A DNA stretch of 64,000 nucleotides from Streptomyces sp. NBC_00154 (GCF_026342835.1 NZ_JAPEMI010000001.1:4284501-4348500); one strand, 5' to 3'. Shown: positions 34,378 to 44,485, counted from the first letter of the stretch. The notes: generated by a model not told the origin, from the letters alone. Translations and numbers: made by a program.

Positions 34378-34686
34378 TCAGGCCGGGCCGACGAGCTCGT
34401 AACCCGCCTCGTCGACCGCGGTGCGCACGGTGTCCTCGGCCAGCGGCGACTCGGAGACCACGGTCACCCGGCCGGTGGCGGCCACGGCCTTCACCGAGGT
34501 GACGCCCTCGATGCCGGAGATCTCCTCGGAGACGGCACCTTCGCAGTGCCCGCAGGTCATGCCGGTCACCTGGTAGACGGTGGTGACCCCGCCCGTCGTG
34601 GCCGCGGTGTCCGCGCCGTCGTGGCAGGAGCCGTTCGGCGAGCAGCAGGAGCCGGTGGCCTGGGTGAGCTGGATCTCGGCGGTCAT
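34378..34686 (-). CDS. copZ: CopZ-like copper chaperone
   Basis: A 102-residue protein from the ATG at 34686 with GAGGAG upstream. The C-terminal 68 residues form a heavy-metal-associated domain with G-M-T-C-G-H-C and a closing A-G-Y-E-L-V. The first 35 residues contain an additional Cys-rich segment (G-S-C-C-S-P-N-G-S-C-H), which could bind further copper and is longer than in minimal CopZ proteins. It lies directly under a CsoR-type operator and ahead of copA, so it should be copper-induced and deliver Cu(I) to CopA. Confidence 0.92.
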   Translation of the reverse strand: MTAEIQLTQATGSCCSPNGSCHDGADTAATTGGVTTVYQVTGMTCGHCEGAVSEEISGIEGVTSVKAVAATGRVTVVSESPLAEDTVRTAVDEAGYELVGPA

Positions 34687-34769
34687 GGTGTTCTCCTCTT
34701 CGACGCGTACGTCTCGGTGTGACGCCAGGGGCTCCCGGGAATGCTGGTGCGCCCCAACACTCATACTTT

Positions 34770-34786
34770 ATACCCCTAGGGGGTAT
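34770..34786. promoter_or_regulatory. CsoR-type copper operator
   Basis: ATACCCCTAGGGGGTAT, an almost perfect dyad of the known CsoR form (TACCCC-N-GGGGTA with A/T flanks), lies 84 bases upstream of copZ. CsoR releases this site when it binds Cu(I). No csoR gene is in the window. Confidence 0.85.
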
Positions 34787-35017
34787 GAATGCGAGGAGGG
34801 GTGCGCTTTCGGACGAGTGTTGTCGGCCATCCGGCGGAATCCGGCCGGCGGCATCGCCGACCGGATTCGACGCGACGGGCGCGCCACAAGATCACCACCG
34901 GGGCGTAGATTCGGCGGCCTGATGGCCGGCCTGATGGCCGGCCTGATGGCCGGCCCGGTGGGCGGTCCGATGGATGGCCGGGCGATGGCCGGGTGGGCGG
35001 AACGAGAGGCGGGGCCG
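34787..35017. other. Leader and promoter stretch between copZ and alcohol dehydrogenase genes
   Basis: Together with the copZ leader this makes about 330 bases without a gene. It holds the CsoR operator at its left end and a 12-bp tandem repeat at its right end. The frame of the dehydrogenase is open through it, but without family sequence. Confidence 0.55.
34919..34954. repeat. 12-bp tandem repeat, three copies
   Basis: CTGATGGCCGGC is repeated exactly three times just upstream of the alcohol dehydrogenase, with a decayed fourth unit. Each copy contains an ATG in frame with the gene and would encode L-M-A-G. Confidence 0.88.
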
Positions 35018-36064
35018 ATGCGGGCTGTGGTGTTCGAGGAGTTCGGGAAGATCGCCGGGGTACGGGACGTGCCGGATCCCGCCCCCTCCGACCAGGGTGT
35101 CGTGGTCCGCGTCGAGGCGACCGGGCTGTGCCGCAGCGACTGGCACGGCTGGATGGGTCACGACCCGGACATCACCCTGCCGCATGTGCCCGGTCATGAA
35201 CTCGCCGGTGTGGTCGAGGCGGTCGGGAGCGCAGTCGTCAACTGGCGGCCGGGCGACCGCGTCACCGTTCCCTTTGTCTGCGCCTGCGGCCGCTGCGCCG
35301 CCTGCGCGGCCGGGGCCCAGCAGGTCTGCGAGCGGCAGACCCAGCCCGGTTTCACCCACTGGGGTTCGTTCGCCCAGTACGTGGCGCTGGAACAGGCCGA
35401 CGTCAATCTGGTGGCCGTGCCCGAAGAGCTGTCGTTCGCGACGGCGGCGGGTCTCGGCTGCCGGTTCGCCACGGCTTTCCGGGCCGTCGTCGGTCAGGGG
35501 AGGGTGGGGCCGGGTGAGTGGGTCGCGGTGCACGGCTGCGGCGGGGTCGGGCTGTCGGCCGTCATGATCGCGGTGGCCTGCGGGGCACGGGTGGTCGCCG
35601 TCGACGTCTCGGCTCGCGCGCTCGAACTGGCGCGGACGTTCGGAGCGGTGGAGTGCGTGGACGCCTCCGCCCATCCGGGCGGCGCGGGCGAAGCGGTGCG
35701 CGAACTGACGGGTGGCGGTGCCCATCTGTCGCTCGACGCGCTGGGCTCCCCGGTCACCTGCGCCGCCTCGGTCCGGAGCCTGCGGTGGCAGGGCCGTCAT
35801 GTGCAGGTGGGTCTGCTGCCCACGGCGGCCGGTGACCCCGTCGTCCCGATGTCGCGGGTGACAGGCCTGGAGCTTGAGATCCTCGGCAGCCATGGAATGG
35901 CCGCGCACGACTACCCGCCGATGATGGACATGGTGCGGGCCGGCATCCTGCGCCCGGACCTGCTGGTGACCTCCACCATCGCGTTGGACGCGGCCCCGGC
36001 GGCGCTCGCCGCGATGGGAACGGCCCCCGGGGCAGGAGTGACGATCATCGAACCGGCGAAGTAG
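35018..36064 (+). CDS. Zinc-dependent alcohol dehydrogenase (MDR family)
   Basis: A 348-residue NAD(P)-linked dehydrogenase starting M-R-A-V-V-F-E-E at 35018 with GAGAGGCGG upstream. The catalytic zinc ligands are the Cys in T-G-L-C-R-S-D and the His in G-H-E. The structural zinc loop is C-A-C-G-R-C-A-A-C with a further Cys eight residues on. The Rossmann motif is H-G-C-G-G-V-G-L-S, with Cys in the first variable position. Acceptable alcohols or aldehydes cannot be predicted. Five in-frame ATGs upstream, three of them in the 12-bp repeat, are rejected as starts because the sequence there is low complexity. Confidence 0.9.
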   Translation: MRAVVFEEFGKIAGVRDVPDPAPSDQGVVVRVEATGLCRSDWHGWMGHDPDITLPHVPGHELAGVVEAVGSAVVNWRPGDRVTVPFVCACGRCAACAAGAQQVCERQTQPGFTHWGSFAQYVALEQADVNLVAVPEELSFATAAGLGCRFATAFRAVVGQGRVGPGEWVAVHGCGGVGLSAVMIAVACGARVVAVDVSARALELARTFGAVECVDASAHPGGAGEAVRELTGGGAHLSLDALGSPVTCAASVRSLRWQGRHVQVGLLPTAAGDPVVPMSRVTGLELEILGSHGMAAHDYPPMMDMVRAGILRPDLLVTSTIALDAAPAALAAMGTAPGAGVTIIEPAK

Positions 36065-36094
36065 CCGCGCTCGCCCGGGCCCGGCGAAGACGGA

Positions 36095-36144
36095 GGCCCC
36101 GTACGGCGTCGGCGGATTCCGGAGGCCGATCGCCGGACGGGGCC
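36095..36144. terminator. Bidirectional terminator between alcohol dehydrogenase and HTH genes
   Basis: A 14-bp stem with one mismatch (GGCCCCGTaCGGCG / CGCCGgACGGGGCC) and an inner TCGGC/GCCGA stem lies between two convergent genes. Confidence 0.85.
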
Positions 36145-36176
36145 GGAACGGAAACGGGGCTGAAAGGGACGAGGTG

Positions 36177-36374
36177 TCAGTCCCTGCGGCCCCGGTTGCC
36201 CGGGCGCGACGCGACCCAGGCGCGGACGGTGTCCGCGTACCAGTAGGGCTTACCGCCCTCCACATGGTCCGGCGCGGGAAGCAGCCCGTGTTTGCGGTAC
36301 GAGCGGACGGTGTCCGGCTGCACCCGGATGTGCGCCGCAATGTCCTTGTAGGACCAGAGCCTTCTGTCCGTCAT
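36177..36374 (-). CDS. Small MerR/AlpA-type helix-turn-helix protein
   Basis: Only 65 residues, starting at the ATG at 36374 with AGAGGTG upstream. It is essentially one winged helix-turn-helix: W-S-Y-K-D-I-A-A-H-I-R-V, then T-V-R-S-Y-R-K-H-G-L-L-P, then the wing with K-P-Y-W-Y-A-D-T-V. That is the layout of excisionases and of short MerR-like regulators such as BldC, though the sequence is not BldC. There is no integrase nearby, so a chromosomal regulator is likelier than an excisionase. The C-terminus is basic. Confidence 0.8.
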   Translation of the reverse strand: MTDRRLWSYKDIAAHIRVQPDTVRSYRKHGLLPAPDHVEGGKPYWYADTVRAWVASRPGNRGRRD

Positions 36375-36592
36375 AAGTGACACCTCTCTGCACCGCAGCG
36401 GCAGCCGGGGGGCCGTCGGGGGAGCCGCGGTGCGCACGCCGACGATCACTCGGCCTGTGTTCGGTGAACGACGCGGAGTGAGCGGCGGAGAGGGGCTGTC
36501 GAGCGCCTGTGACGGAAGACCCGCGTAACGGAGACATGTGTGACGAGGGGGTGATCTCTGTGACAGAAGGCGTGCATTGGGGCCGAATTCGG

Positions 36593-36976
36593 CTAAGCGT
36601 TCCAGAGTGCCGACCAGGTCCGCGATCCGACCAGGCCGCTCGGAATGAGCGGCGGGTGGTCCGCCTGGAAGCGTTGGACAGCCGCGAGGGTCGGCGGTCC
36701 GAAGGTGCCGTTGACCTCACTCCACGGCAGATAGCGGCGGTTGGCCAGCAGGCACTGCACCTCCGAGACCCGGTCGCCCTGATCGCCGTAGAAGGTCGGC
36801 TCGTTGCCGAAGTAGAACGCGCAGACGGCGCCGGCGCCGGGCGGTGCGAGCGGCGGTGCCGGTTCGTGGTCGGTGGCCGAGGCGGCCGGGGCTGCGACGA
36901 GGGTGGCGGCCAGGGCGAGTGCGGCCAGGGCCGAGGCCCCGGCAGTCCTGGGGGTGCGGAACGCTTTTCGGACCAC
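36593..36976 (-). CDS. Exported peptidoglycan-binding-domain protein
   Basis: A 127-residue protein from the GTG at 36976 with AAGGAG upstream. The signal peptide is R-K-A-F-R-T followed by an Ala-rich hydrophobic stretch ending A-S-A. The mature protein has a short Pro/Ala spacer and one PG_binding_1 domain: S-E-V-Q-C-L-L-A-N-R, then G-T-F-G-P-P-T-L-A-A-V-Q-R-F-Q, then G-L-V-G-S-R-T-W-S-A-L. Two Cys in the mature part could form a disulphide. There is no catalytic domain, so it may anchor to or decorate the wall. Confidence 0.85.
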   Translation of the reverse strand: MVRKAFRTPRTAGASALAALALAATLVAAPAASATDHEPAPPLAPPGAGAVCAFYFGNEPTFYGDQGDRVSEVQCLLANRRYLPWSEVNGTFGPPTLAAVQRFQADHPPLIPSGLVGSRTWSALWNA

Positions 36977-37061
36977 GGTGGGTTGCTCCTTGTTCGGTCG
37001 AGGGGTGCGGTGGGGCCGCACCCTCTTCTCGCCGAGAACAACACCGCAATCCGCCCCCACG

Positions 37062-38012
37062 TCACTTCCCCGGGCGGTTCGGCGTGTCGGGGGCCCGCAC
37101 CGGGGTGCCGCACGAGCGGAGGAAGTCCCGGGTGCGGCGGGCGATCGGCAGGGGCTTTTCGGGCGGGCACGGATACATGTCCTGCTCGACGATCGCGAAC
37201 AGATCGACGTCCAGCCGGCGGGCGGCGTCGAGCACGGGCCCCAGGGCGGGCACGCCGTTCGGCGGTTCGCACATCACCCCACGCGCCACGGCGGGCCCGA
37301 ACGGCACCTCGTCCGCCACGACTTGGGCCAGGATCTCCGGGTCGACCTGCTTGAGATGCAGATAGCCGATCCGCTCGCCGAAGGTCTCGATCAGCTTGAC
37401 GCTGTCCCCGCCGCAGTAGGCGTAGTGACCGGTGTCGAGACAGAGTGAGACCAGGTCCGGGTCGGTGGCGTCGAGGAACCGGCCGACGTTCTCCTCGCTG
37501 TCGACATGGGTGTCCGCATGAGGGTGGACGACGATGCGCAGCCCGTACCGGTCCCGCACCTCGCGGCCCAGCCGCTCCGTCTGGGTGGTGAGGTCGCGCC
37601 ACTGCTCCGCGGTGAGCGTGCGGTCCTCCAGAACCTCACCGGTCTTGTCGTCGCGCCAGAACGACGGGATGACCACCAGATGCTCGGCGCCCATCGCCCG
37701 GGTGAGCGTCGCGATGTCGGCGACATGCGCCCAGGTCCGGTCCCAGACGTCCGGTCCATGGTGCAATCCGGTGAACACGGTGCCCGCCGAGACGGTGAGA
37801 CCGCGGCGTCGGGTCTCGTCCGCCAGGCGGGCCGGGTCGGTCGGGAGATAGCCGTAGGGGCCCAGCTCGATCCACTCGTAACCGGCCTCGGAGACCTCGT
37901 CGAGGAAGCGGTGCCACGGCACCTGCTGCGGATCGTCGGGGAACCAGACCCCCCAGGAGTCGGGTGCCGAGCCGATACGGATGCGGGCCGGAGCAGATGC
38001 TGAGGAGGTCAT
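37062..38012 (-). CDS. iolE: Inosose dehydratase-like TIM barrel (IolE)
   Basis: A 316-residue xylose-isomerase-like barrel. It opens R-I-G-S-A-P-D-S-W-G-V-W-F and contains the metal-ligand runs I-V-V-H-P-H-A-D-T-H-V-D, L-C-L-D-T-G-H-Y and Y-L-H-L-K-Q-V. The N-terminal A-P-D-S-W-G-V motif and the H-P-H-x-D-T-H-V segment are typical of IolE/IolH proteins. It lies divergent to iolC across one promoter region, so dehydration of 2-keto-myo-inositol is the most economical assignment. The start is the ATG at 38012; an ATG nine bases upstream is possible. Confidence 0.82.
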   Translation of the reverse strand: MTSSASAPARIRIGSAPDSWGVWFPDDPQQVPWHRFLDEVSEAGYEWIELGPYGYLPTDPARLADETRRRGLTVSAGTVFTGLHHGPDVWDRTWAHVADIATLTRAMGAEHLVVIPSFWRDDKTGEVLEDRTLTAEQWRDLTTQTERLGREVRDRYGLRIVVHPHADTHVDSEENVGRFLDATDPDLVSLCLDTGHYAYCGGDSVKLIETFGERIGYLHLKQVDPEILAQVVADEVPFGPAVARGVMCEPPNGVPALGPVLDAARRLDVDLFAIVEQDMYPCPPEKPLPIARRTRDFLRSCGTPVRAPDTPNRPGK

Positions 38013-38062
38013 ATCGCCCACACTCCCGGCCTCGGAAGACGGGTGTCAAGGCTTCGTCCTTA

Positions 38063-38072
38063 TGTCCGGACA
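38063..38072. promoter_or_regulatory. Palindrome in the iol divergent promoter
   Basis: TGTCCGGACA is a perfect 10-bp dyad flanked by A/T-rich bases (TTA on the left, AAAAT on the right). It lies six bases upstream of the -35 element reading into iolC and is a good candidate operator for an iol repressor. Confidence 0.55.
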
Positions 38073-38077
38073 AAATG

Positions 38078-38107
38078 TTGACAGGGTTCCGGAGAGAGGG
38101 CTAGACC
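38078..38107 (+). promoter_or_regulatory. Vegetative-type promoter for the iol operon
   Basis: A consensus -35 TTGACA (38078-38083) is followed after 18 bases by TAGACC (38102-38107), close to the Streptomyces HrdB -10 consensus. Transcription would start about 30 bases before iolC. Confidence 0.65.
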
Positions 38108-38146
38108 TGGGGGCAGCCGCTCCGGTCGCCGGTCGAAGGGATGCGT

Positions 38147-39199
38147 ATGCCTGAGATGTACGACGTGATCACCATGGGGCGGATCGGGGTGGATCTCTAC
38201 CCGCTCCAGACCGGTCTGCCGCTGGCTCAGGTCGACACATTCGGAAAGTTTCTCGGCGGCTCACCGACCAATGTGGCCGTCGCGGCGGCCCGGCTCGGCA
38301 GACGGACGGCGGTGGTGACGCGCACCGGCCGGGACGCGTTCGGGGACTATCTCCACCAGCAGCTGCGGGAGTTCGGGGTGGACGACCGGTGGGTGACGTC
38401 CGTCGACGCGTATCCGACCCCGCTGACCTTCTGTGAGATCTTCCCGCCGGACGACTTCCCGCTCTACTTCTACCGGCAGCCCAAGGCGCCCGACCTGGAG
38501 ATCCACGAAGCGGAACTCGACCTCGACGCGATCCGCGCGGCCCGGGTCTTCTGGATGACGGGCACCGGCCTGTGCGCGGAACCGAGCCGCACGGCCACAC
38601 TGGTGGCGCTGCGCGCCCGGAGCGAGGCCCGGGAGCGGTCCCGCGGCGGGCAGGGACACGACCCCGGACCGCTCACGGTCTTCGACCTGGACTGGCGCCC
38701 GATGTTCTGGACCGACGACCCCGGCCACCCCGGCGCGGACCACCCCGTCCACCCCACCGCCTCCGCCCGCTACCGCGAGGCCCTTGCGCACGCCACCGTT
38801 GCCGTCGGCAATCTCGACGAGTGCGAGATCGCCACCGGGGAGCGCGAGCCGTACACGGCCGCCCGCGCCCTGCTCGCCGCCGGGGTCGAGCTCGCCGTCG
38901 TCAAGCAGGGCCCCAAGGGCGTCCTCGCCGTCCACCGCGACGGCACCGTCGCCGACGTCCCGCCCCTGCCCGTCGAGGTCGTCAACGGTCTCGGCGCCGG
39001 AGACGCGTTCGGCGGTGCGCTCTGTCACGGGCTGCTCGCCGGCTGGGAGACCGAGCGCGTCATGCGGTACGCCAACGCCGCCGGTGCCATCGTCGCGTCC
39101 CGGCTCGCCTGTTCGCCGGCCATGCCGTTCCCGTACGAGGTGGAAGAGGCACTCGTGCGGGGCGCCGTCACCGCCGGTGCACCCGGAGCGGGCTCATGA
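38147..39199 (+). CDS. iolC: 5-dehydro-2-deoxygluconokinase (IolC)
   Basis: A 350-residue PfkB-family sugar kinase. Family motifs are G-R-I-G-V-D-L-Y-P near the start, F-L-G-G-S-P-T-N-V-A-V-A-A-A-R-L-G (the G-G substrate motif) and the C-terminal N-G-L-G-A-G-D-A-F anion-hole/base motif. It would phosphorylate 5-dehydro-2-deoxygluconate in inositol breakdown. The ATG at 38147 is preferred because GAAGGG lies 7-12 bases before it; the ATG at 38141 abuts that site. The internal E-A-R-E-R-S-R region is longer than in some IolC proteins. The aldolase gene overlaps its stop. Confidence 0.9.
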   Translation: MPEMYDVITMGRIGVDLYPLQTGLPLAQVDTFGKFLGGSPTNVAVAAARLGRRTAVVTRTGRDAFGDYLHQQLREFGVDDRWVTSVDAYPTPLTFCEIFPPDDFPLYFYRQPKAPDLEIHEAELDLDAIRAARVFWMTGTGLCAEPSRTATLVALRARSEARERSRGGQGHDPGPLTVFDLDWRPMFWTDDPGHPGADHPVHPTASARYREALAHATVAVGNLDECEIATGEREPYTAARALLAAGVELAVVKQGPKGVLAVHRDGTVADVPPLPVEVVNGLGAGDAFGGALCHGLLAGWETERVMRYANAAGAIVASRLACSPAMPFPYEVEEALVRGAVTAGAPGAGS

Positions 39200-40083
39200 C
39201 GCCCGCGGCCTCCTCCGTCTCCGACCTCGTCCGGCTGCGCGTGCGCCACCCGGAGGCCGTCACCGAGGCCGCCGCCCGGCGCCGAAGGCGCCCCCTCGTC
39301 GGCGACAGCGGCCGCCTGATGATCATCGCGGCGGACCACCCGGCCCGCGGCTCCTTCGCCGTCGGGGAGCGCGAACTGGCCATGGCCAACCGGTTCGAGC
39401 TCCTGGAGCGGCTCTGTCTCGCCCTCTCCCGCCCCGGCGTCGACGGCGTCCTCGCCACCGCCGACATCCTCGACGACCTACTGCTTCTCGGCGCGTTGGA
39501 GAACAAGGTCGTCGTCGGCTCGATGAACCGCGGCGGACTCGCGGGCGCCTCCTTCGAACTCGACGACCGCTTCACCGGCCACCGCCCCGACGACCTCGCC
39601 CGGCTCGGCTTCGACGCGGGCAAGCTGCTGCTCCGTATCGACTACGACGACCCCGGTTCCCTCGACACGATGCATGCCACCGCCCGCGCGATCGACGCCA
39701 TGGCCGCGCACCGGCTGCCGGTCTTCGTCGAGCCGTTCCTCTGCCGCCGTGTCGACGGCAAGGTCCGCAACTATCTCGGTGCGGCGGCGGTGACCACGTC
39801 GATCGCCATCGCCTCGGGACTGGCCGGCACCTCCGCGTACACCTGGCTCAAGGTCCCCGTCACCGAGAACCCCGACGACATGGCGCGCGTGATGGAGACA
39901 TCGACGCTGCCTGCCGTGCTGCTGGGCGGCGAGGTGGGCGGTGACCAGGAGGGTGCGTACGAGAAATGGCGCAGGGCACTCCGACTCCCCACCGTCCAAG
40001 GGCTGGTGGTCGGGCGGTCGTTGCTCTATCCGGTCGACGGCGATGTGGCCGGAGCTGTCGACACAGCCGTGGCGCTGCTGTAG
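39196..40083 (+). CDS. Cgl0159-family class I aldolase-like protein, inositol pathway
   Basis: A 295-residue TIM-barrel protein starting on an ATG that overlaps the iolC stop. It has M-I-I-A-A-D-H-P-A-R-G at about residue 45, M-N-R-G-G-L, L-R-I-D-Y, P-V-F-V-E-P-F, and W-L-K-V-P-V near residue 220. The Lys of the last motif is placed like the Schiff-base lysine of the DeoC/LacD class I aldolases. Between iolC and iolB it should perform the aldol cleavage of 2-deoxy-5-keto-gluconate 6-phosphate. In Bacillus that step is done by the unrelated class II enzyme IolJ. The homologous C. glutamicum protein Cgl0159 is also linked to inositol genes. Confidence 0.82.
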   Translation: MTPAASSVSDLVRLRVRHPEAVTEAAARRRRRPLVGDSGRLMIIAADHPARGSFAVGERELAMANRFELLERLCLALSRPGVDGVLATADILDDLLLLGALENKVVVGSMNRGGLAGASFELDDRFTGHRPDDLARLGFDAGKLLLRIDYDDPGSLDTMHATARAIDAMAAHRLPVFVEPFLCRRVDGKVRNYLGAAAVTTSIAIASGLAGTSAYTWLKVPVTENPDDMARVMETSTLPAVLLGGEVGGDQEGAYEKWRRALRLPTVQGLVVGRSLLYPVDGDVAGAVDTAVALL

Positions 40084-40114
40084 CGGGAGGGCAGGGACGG
40101 GTATGGGAGAGGGC

Positions 40115-41059
40115 ATGACTACGGACAACGACGAACGCGTACGCGACCGGCCGTCGTACGAGCGGCATCTGCCCGCCGGCAGCACGGCCGACGGACCGTA
40201 TGCCCTGGACATCGACCCGAAGCGGGCCGGTTGGGACCGGTCGAGCCTGCGCGTGGTGGAGCTGCGGCCAGGCGGTGTTCACACGCTGGCCACCGGGGAG
40301 AGTGAATGGATCATCCTGCCGTTGACCGGTGGCTGTACGGTGCACACCTCAGGTGAGATCTTTGAACTGCTGGGCCGGGAAAGCGTGTTCAGCGGGGTCT
40401 CCGACTTCGTGTACGTACCGCGTGACGCCCATGCCCAGATCTCCTCCGGCGCCGGAGGCCGCTTCGCCCTGGCAGGAGCGAAGTGCGAGCGACGACTCCC
40501 CGCTCGCTACGGCCCCGCGCCGGAGGTACCCGTCGAGCTGCGCGGCGCCGGGAACTGCTCGCGCCAGGTCAACAACTTCGCCGCTGCCGACACATTCGAC
40601 TGCGACCGGCTGATCGCCGTCGAGGTCCTCACCCCCGGCGGCAACTGGTCCTCGTACCCGCCGCACAAGCACGACGAGTACCGCCCCGGCGCCGAGTCCG
40701 TCCTCGAAGAGATCTACTACTTCGAGATCGAGGAGAACCGGGGCAGGCCCGGCCTCGGCTACCACCGCGTGTCCCCGTCCCGGCCCGGCGGTACGGACGT
40801 CCTCGCCGAAGTCCGCAGCGGCGACGCCGTGCTGATCCCCGACGGCTGGCACGGCCCGTCCATCGCCGCTCCCGGCCACACCCTGTACTACCTCAATGTG
40901 ATGGCAGGTCCGGGAGAGCAGCGGGAGTGGCTGATCAGCGACCACCCCGACCACGGCTGGATCCGCGACACCTGGCCCGCCCAGCCGGTCGACCCCCGGC
41001 TGCCGCTCCACGGACTCTCCGGAACGTCCGGACTCTCCGGTCAGGAGGCACCTCGATGA
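40115..41059 (+). CDS. iolB: 5-deoxy-glucuronate isomerase (IolB)
   Basis: A 314-residue bicupin enzyme converting 5-deoxyglucuronate to 5-dehydro-2-deoxygluconate. Recognisable parts are W-I-I-L-P-L-T-G-G, the F-V-Y-V-P-R-D-A cupin strand and the second-cupin metal site: P-P-H-K-H-D-E-Y with E-E-I-Y-Y-F. They are followed by V-L-I-P-D-G-W-H-G-P-S, closely matching IolB. The ATG at 40115 has GGGAGAGGG directly upstream; an ATG at 40103 is the alternative. The C-terminus contains a short G-L-S-G-T-S-G-L-S-G repeat. The iolD start overlaps its stop. Confidence 0.92.
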   Translation: MTTDNDERVRDRPSYERHLPAGSTADGPYALDIDPKRAGWDRSSLRVVELRPGGVHTLATGESEWIILPLTGGCTVHTSGEIFELLGRESVFSGVSDFVYVPRDAHAQISSGAGGRFALAGAKCERRLPARYGPAPEVPVELRGAGNCSRQVNNFAAADTFDCDRLIAVEVLTPGGNWSSYPPHKHDEYRPGAESVLEEIYYFEIEENRGRPGLGYHRVSPSRPGGTDVLAEVRSGDAVLIPDGWHGPSIAAPGHTLYYLNVMAGPGEQREWLISDHPDHGWIRDTWPAQPVDPRLPLHGLSGTSGLSGQEAPR

Positions 41060-42966
41060 GCACCCGCAGGCTCACCACCGCCCAGGCCCTGGTGTCCTTC
41101 CTCGCCCGCCAGTACACCGAGCGCGACGGCCGGCGACAGCGTCTGATCAGCGCCACCTGGGGCATCTTCGGCCACGGCAACGTCGCCGGAATCGGCCAGG
41201 CGCTCCTGGAGACGGGGGCCGCCGCGCCCGGGTCCGTATCCGCCCGGCCCGCCATGCCCTACCTCCAGGGCCGCAACGAGCAGTCCATGGTGCACGCCGC
41301 CGTCGGCTACGCCCGCCAGTCCGGCCGCCTCTCCGCGCACGCCGTCACCACCTCCATCGGTCCCGGCGCCACCAACCTCGTCACCGGCGCCGCCCTCGCG
41401 ACCATCAACCACCTCCCCGTCCTCCTCCTCCCCGGCGACATCTTCGCGACCCGCCCCGCCGACCCCGTGCTCCAGCAGCTCGAAGTCCCGTCCGCGGGCG
41501 ACCTCTCCGTCAACGACTGCCTGCGCCCCGTCTCCCGCTACTTCGATCGGATCACCCGCCCCGAAGCGCTCGTCCCGGCCGCGCTCCAGGCCATGCGGAC
41601 CCTCGCCGACCCGGCGGAGACCGGCGCCGTCACACTCGCGCTGCCGCAGGACGTGCAGGCGGAGGCGTACGACTGGCCGGAGGAGTTCTTCGCCGAGCGC
41701 ATCTGGCACGTACGCCGCCCCGCACCCGACGCCCACGAACTGGAACGGGCGGTACGGGCCGTGCGCACCGCCCGCCGGCCGCTGATCGTCGCAGGCGGCG
41801 GGGTCCATCACAGCGCGGCAGAGGAGACCCTCGCCGCACTGGCCGCCGCCACCCGGATCCCCGTCGCCTCCACCCAGTCCGGCAAGGGTTCGCTGCGCCA
41901 CGACCACCCCGCCGACGTCGGCGGCATCGGCCACACCGGCACCGCGACCGCCGACGAACTGGCCCGTACCGCCGACCTGATCATCGGCATCGGCACCCGC
42001 TACTCCGACTTCACCACCGCCTCCGCCACCCTCTTCTCGAACCCGGCGGTCCGCTTCCTCAACCTCAACATCACCGGCTTCGACGCCCACAAGCTCGCCG
42101 CGCTGCCGCTCGTCGCCGATGCCCGCACCGCCCTCGAAGCGCTGACCGAGGCCCTGAACCGGCGCAACTACCGCGTCGACCCGGCCTACGAGACCGAGTA
42201 CACCGACGCCAAGGAGCGCTGGGAGCAGCGCGTCGACACGGCGTTCGCCGCGGACGACCCGGCTGCGCGGCCCACCCAGGCCCAGGTCCTCGGTCTGCTC
42301 GACACCCTGGTCGACGACGACGACATCCTGATCAACGCGGCGGGCTCGCTCCCCGGCGACCTGCACCAGCTGTGGCGGACCCGCTCCCGCAGCCAGTACC
42401 ACGTCGAGTACGGCTACTCCTGCATGGGATACGAGATCCCGGCCGCGATCGGCGTACAGCTGGCCGCCCCCGGCCGGCCCGTCTGGGCGCTCGTCGGCGA
42501 CGGCACCTACCTCATGAACCCCACCGAGATCGTCACCGCCGTGCAGGAGAACCTGCCGGTCAAGGTCGTCGTCCTGCAGAACCACGGCTACGCCTCGATC
42601 GGCGGACTCTCCGAGTCGGTCGGCGCCGAACGCTTCGGTACCGCGTACCGGCAGCGCGCCACCGACGGCAGCTTCACCGGCCCCCCGCTGCCCGTCGATC
42701 TCGCGGCCAACGCGGGCTCTCTCGGCATGCGGGTGCTGCGCGCCAAGACCGTGCGTGACCTGCGTGAAGCCCTCACCGCTGCGCGGACCTCGGACCGCCC
42801 CACTTGTGTCTACGTCGAGACCGAAACGGCAGACACAGTGTCGGGCCCCCCTCCGGCGCAGGCGTGGTGGGATGTTCCTGTAGCCGAAACGGCCACCCGC
42901 CCGTCGGCGGTCAAAGCCCGGGAAGACTACGACCGGCAAGTCGCAGCCCGACGCCGCCACCTCTGA
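41056..42966 (+). CDS. iolD: 3D-(3,5/4)-trihydroxycyclohexane-1,2-dione hydrolase (IolD)
   Basis: A 636-residue ThDP-dependent ring-opening hydrolase of inositol degradation. The cofactor-activating Glu is in G-R-N-E-Q-S-M. The diphosphate site is G-D-G-T-Y-L-M-N followed by Q-N-H-G-Y-A-S-I-G-G. The long N-terminal part with W-G-I-F-G-H-G-N-V-A-G-I-G is specific to IolD rather than acetolactate synthases. AGGAGG lies 6 bases before the ATG, which overlaps the iolB stop. The product is 5-deoxyglucuronate, the substrate of IolB. Confidence 0.93.
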   Translation: MSTRRLTTAQALVSFLARQYTERDGRRQRLISATWGIFGHGNVAGIGQALLETGAAAPGSVSARPAMPYLQGRNEQSMVHAAVGYARQSGRLSAHAVTTSIGPGATNLVTGAALATINHLPVLLLPGDIFATRPADPVLQQLEVPSAGDLSVNDCLRPVSRYFDRITRPEALVPAALQAMRTLADPAETGAVTLALPQDVQAEAYDWPEEFFAERIWHVRRPAPDAHELERAVRAVRTARRPLIVAGGGVHHSAAEETLAALAAATRIPVASTQSGKGSLRHDHPADVGGIGHTGTATADELARTADLIIGIGTRYSDFTTASATLFSNPAVRFLNLNITGFDAHKLAALPLVADARTALEALTEALNRRNYRVDPAYETEYTDAKERWEQRVDTAFAADDPAARPTQAQVLGLLDTLVDDDDILINAAGSLPGDLHQLWRTRSRSQYHVEYGYSCMGYEIPAAIGVQLAAPGRPVWALVGDGTYLMNPTEIVTAVQENLPVKVVVLQNHGYASIGGLSESVGAERFGTAYRQRATDGSFTGPPLPVDLAANAGSLGMRVLRAKTVRDLREALTAARTSDRPTCVYVETETADTVSGPPPAQAWWDVPVAETATRPSAVKAREDYDRQVAARRRHL

Positions 42967-42985
42967 AGGCCTGAAGGAGTACGTA

Positions 42986-44485
<1,500 letters not shown>

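Noticed and set aside
34889..35017. Longer start for the alcohol dehydrogenase using ATGs in the 12-bp repeat
   Set aside because: The added residues would be repetitive M-A-G-L, while the ATG at 35018 gives the standard family N-terminus with a ribosome site.
36177..36976. Small HTH plus neighbouring gene as an integrated element (excisionase)
   Set aside because: No integrase, attachment repeats or tRNA nearby, and the neighbour is a peptidoglycan-binding protein with host codon use.
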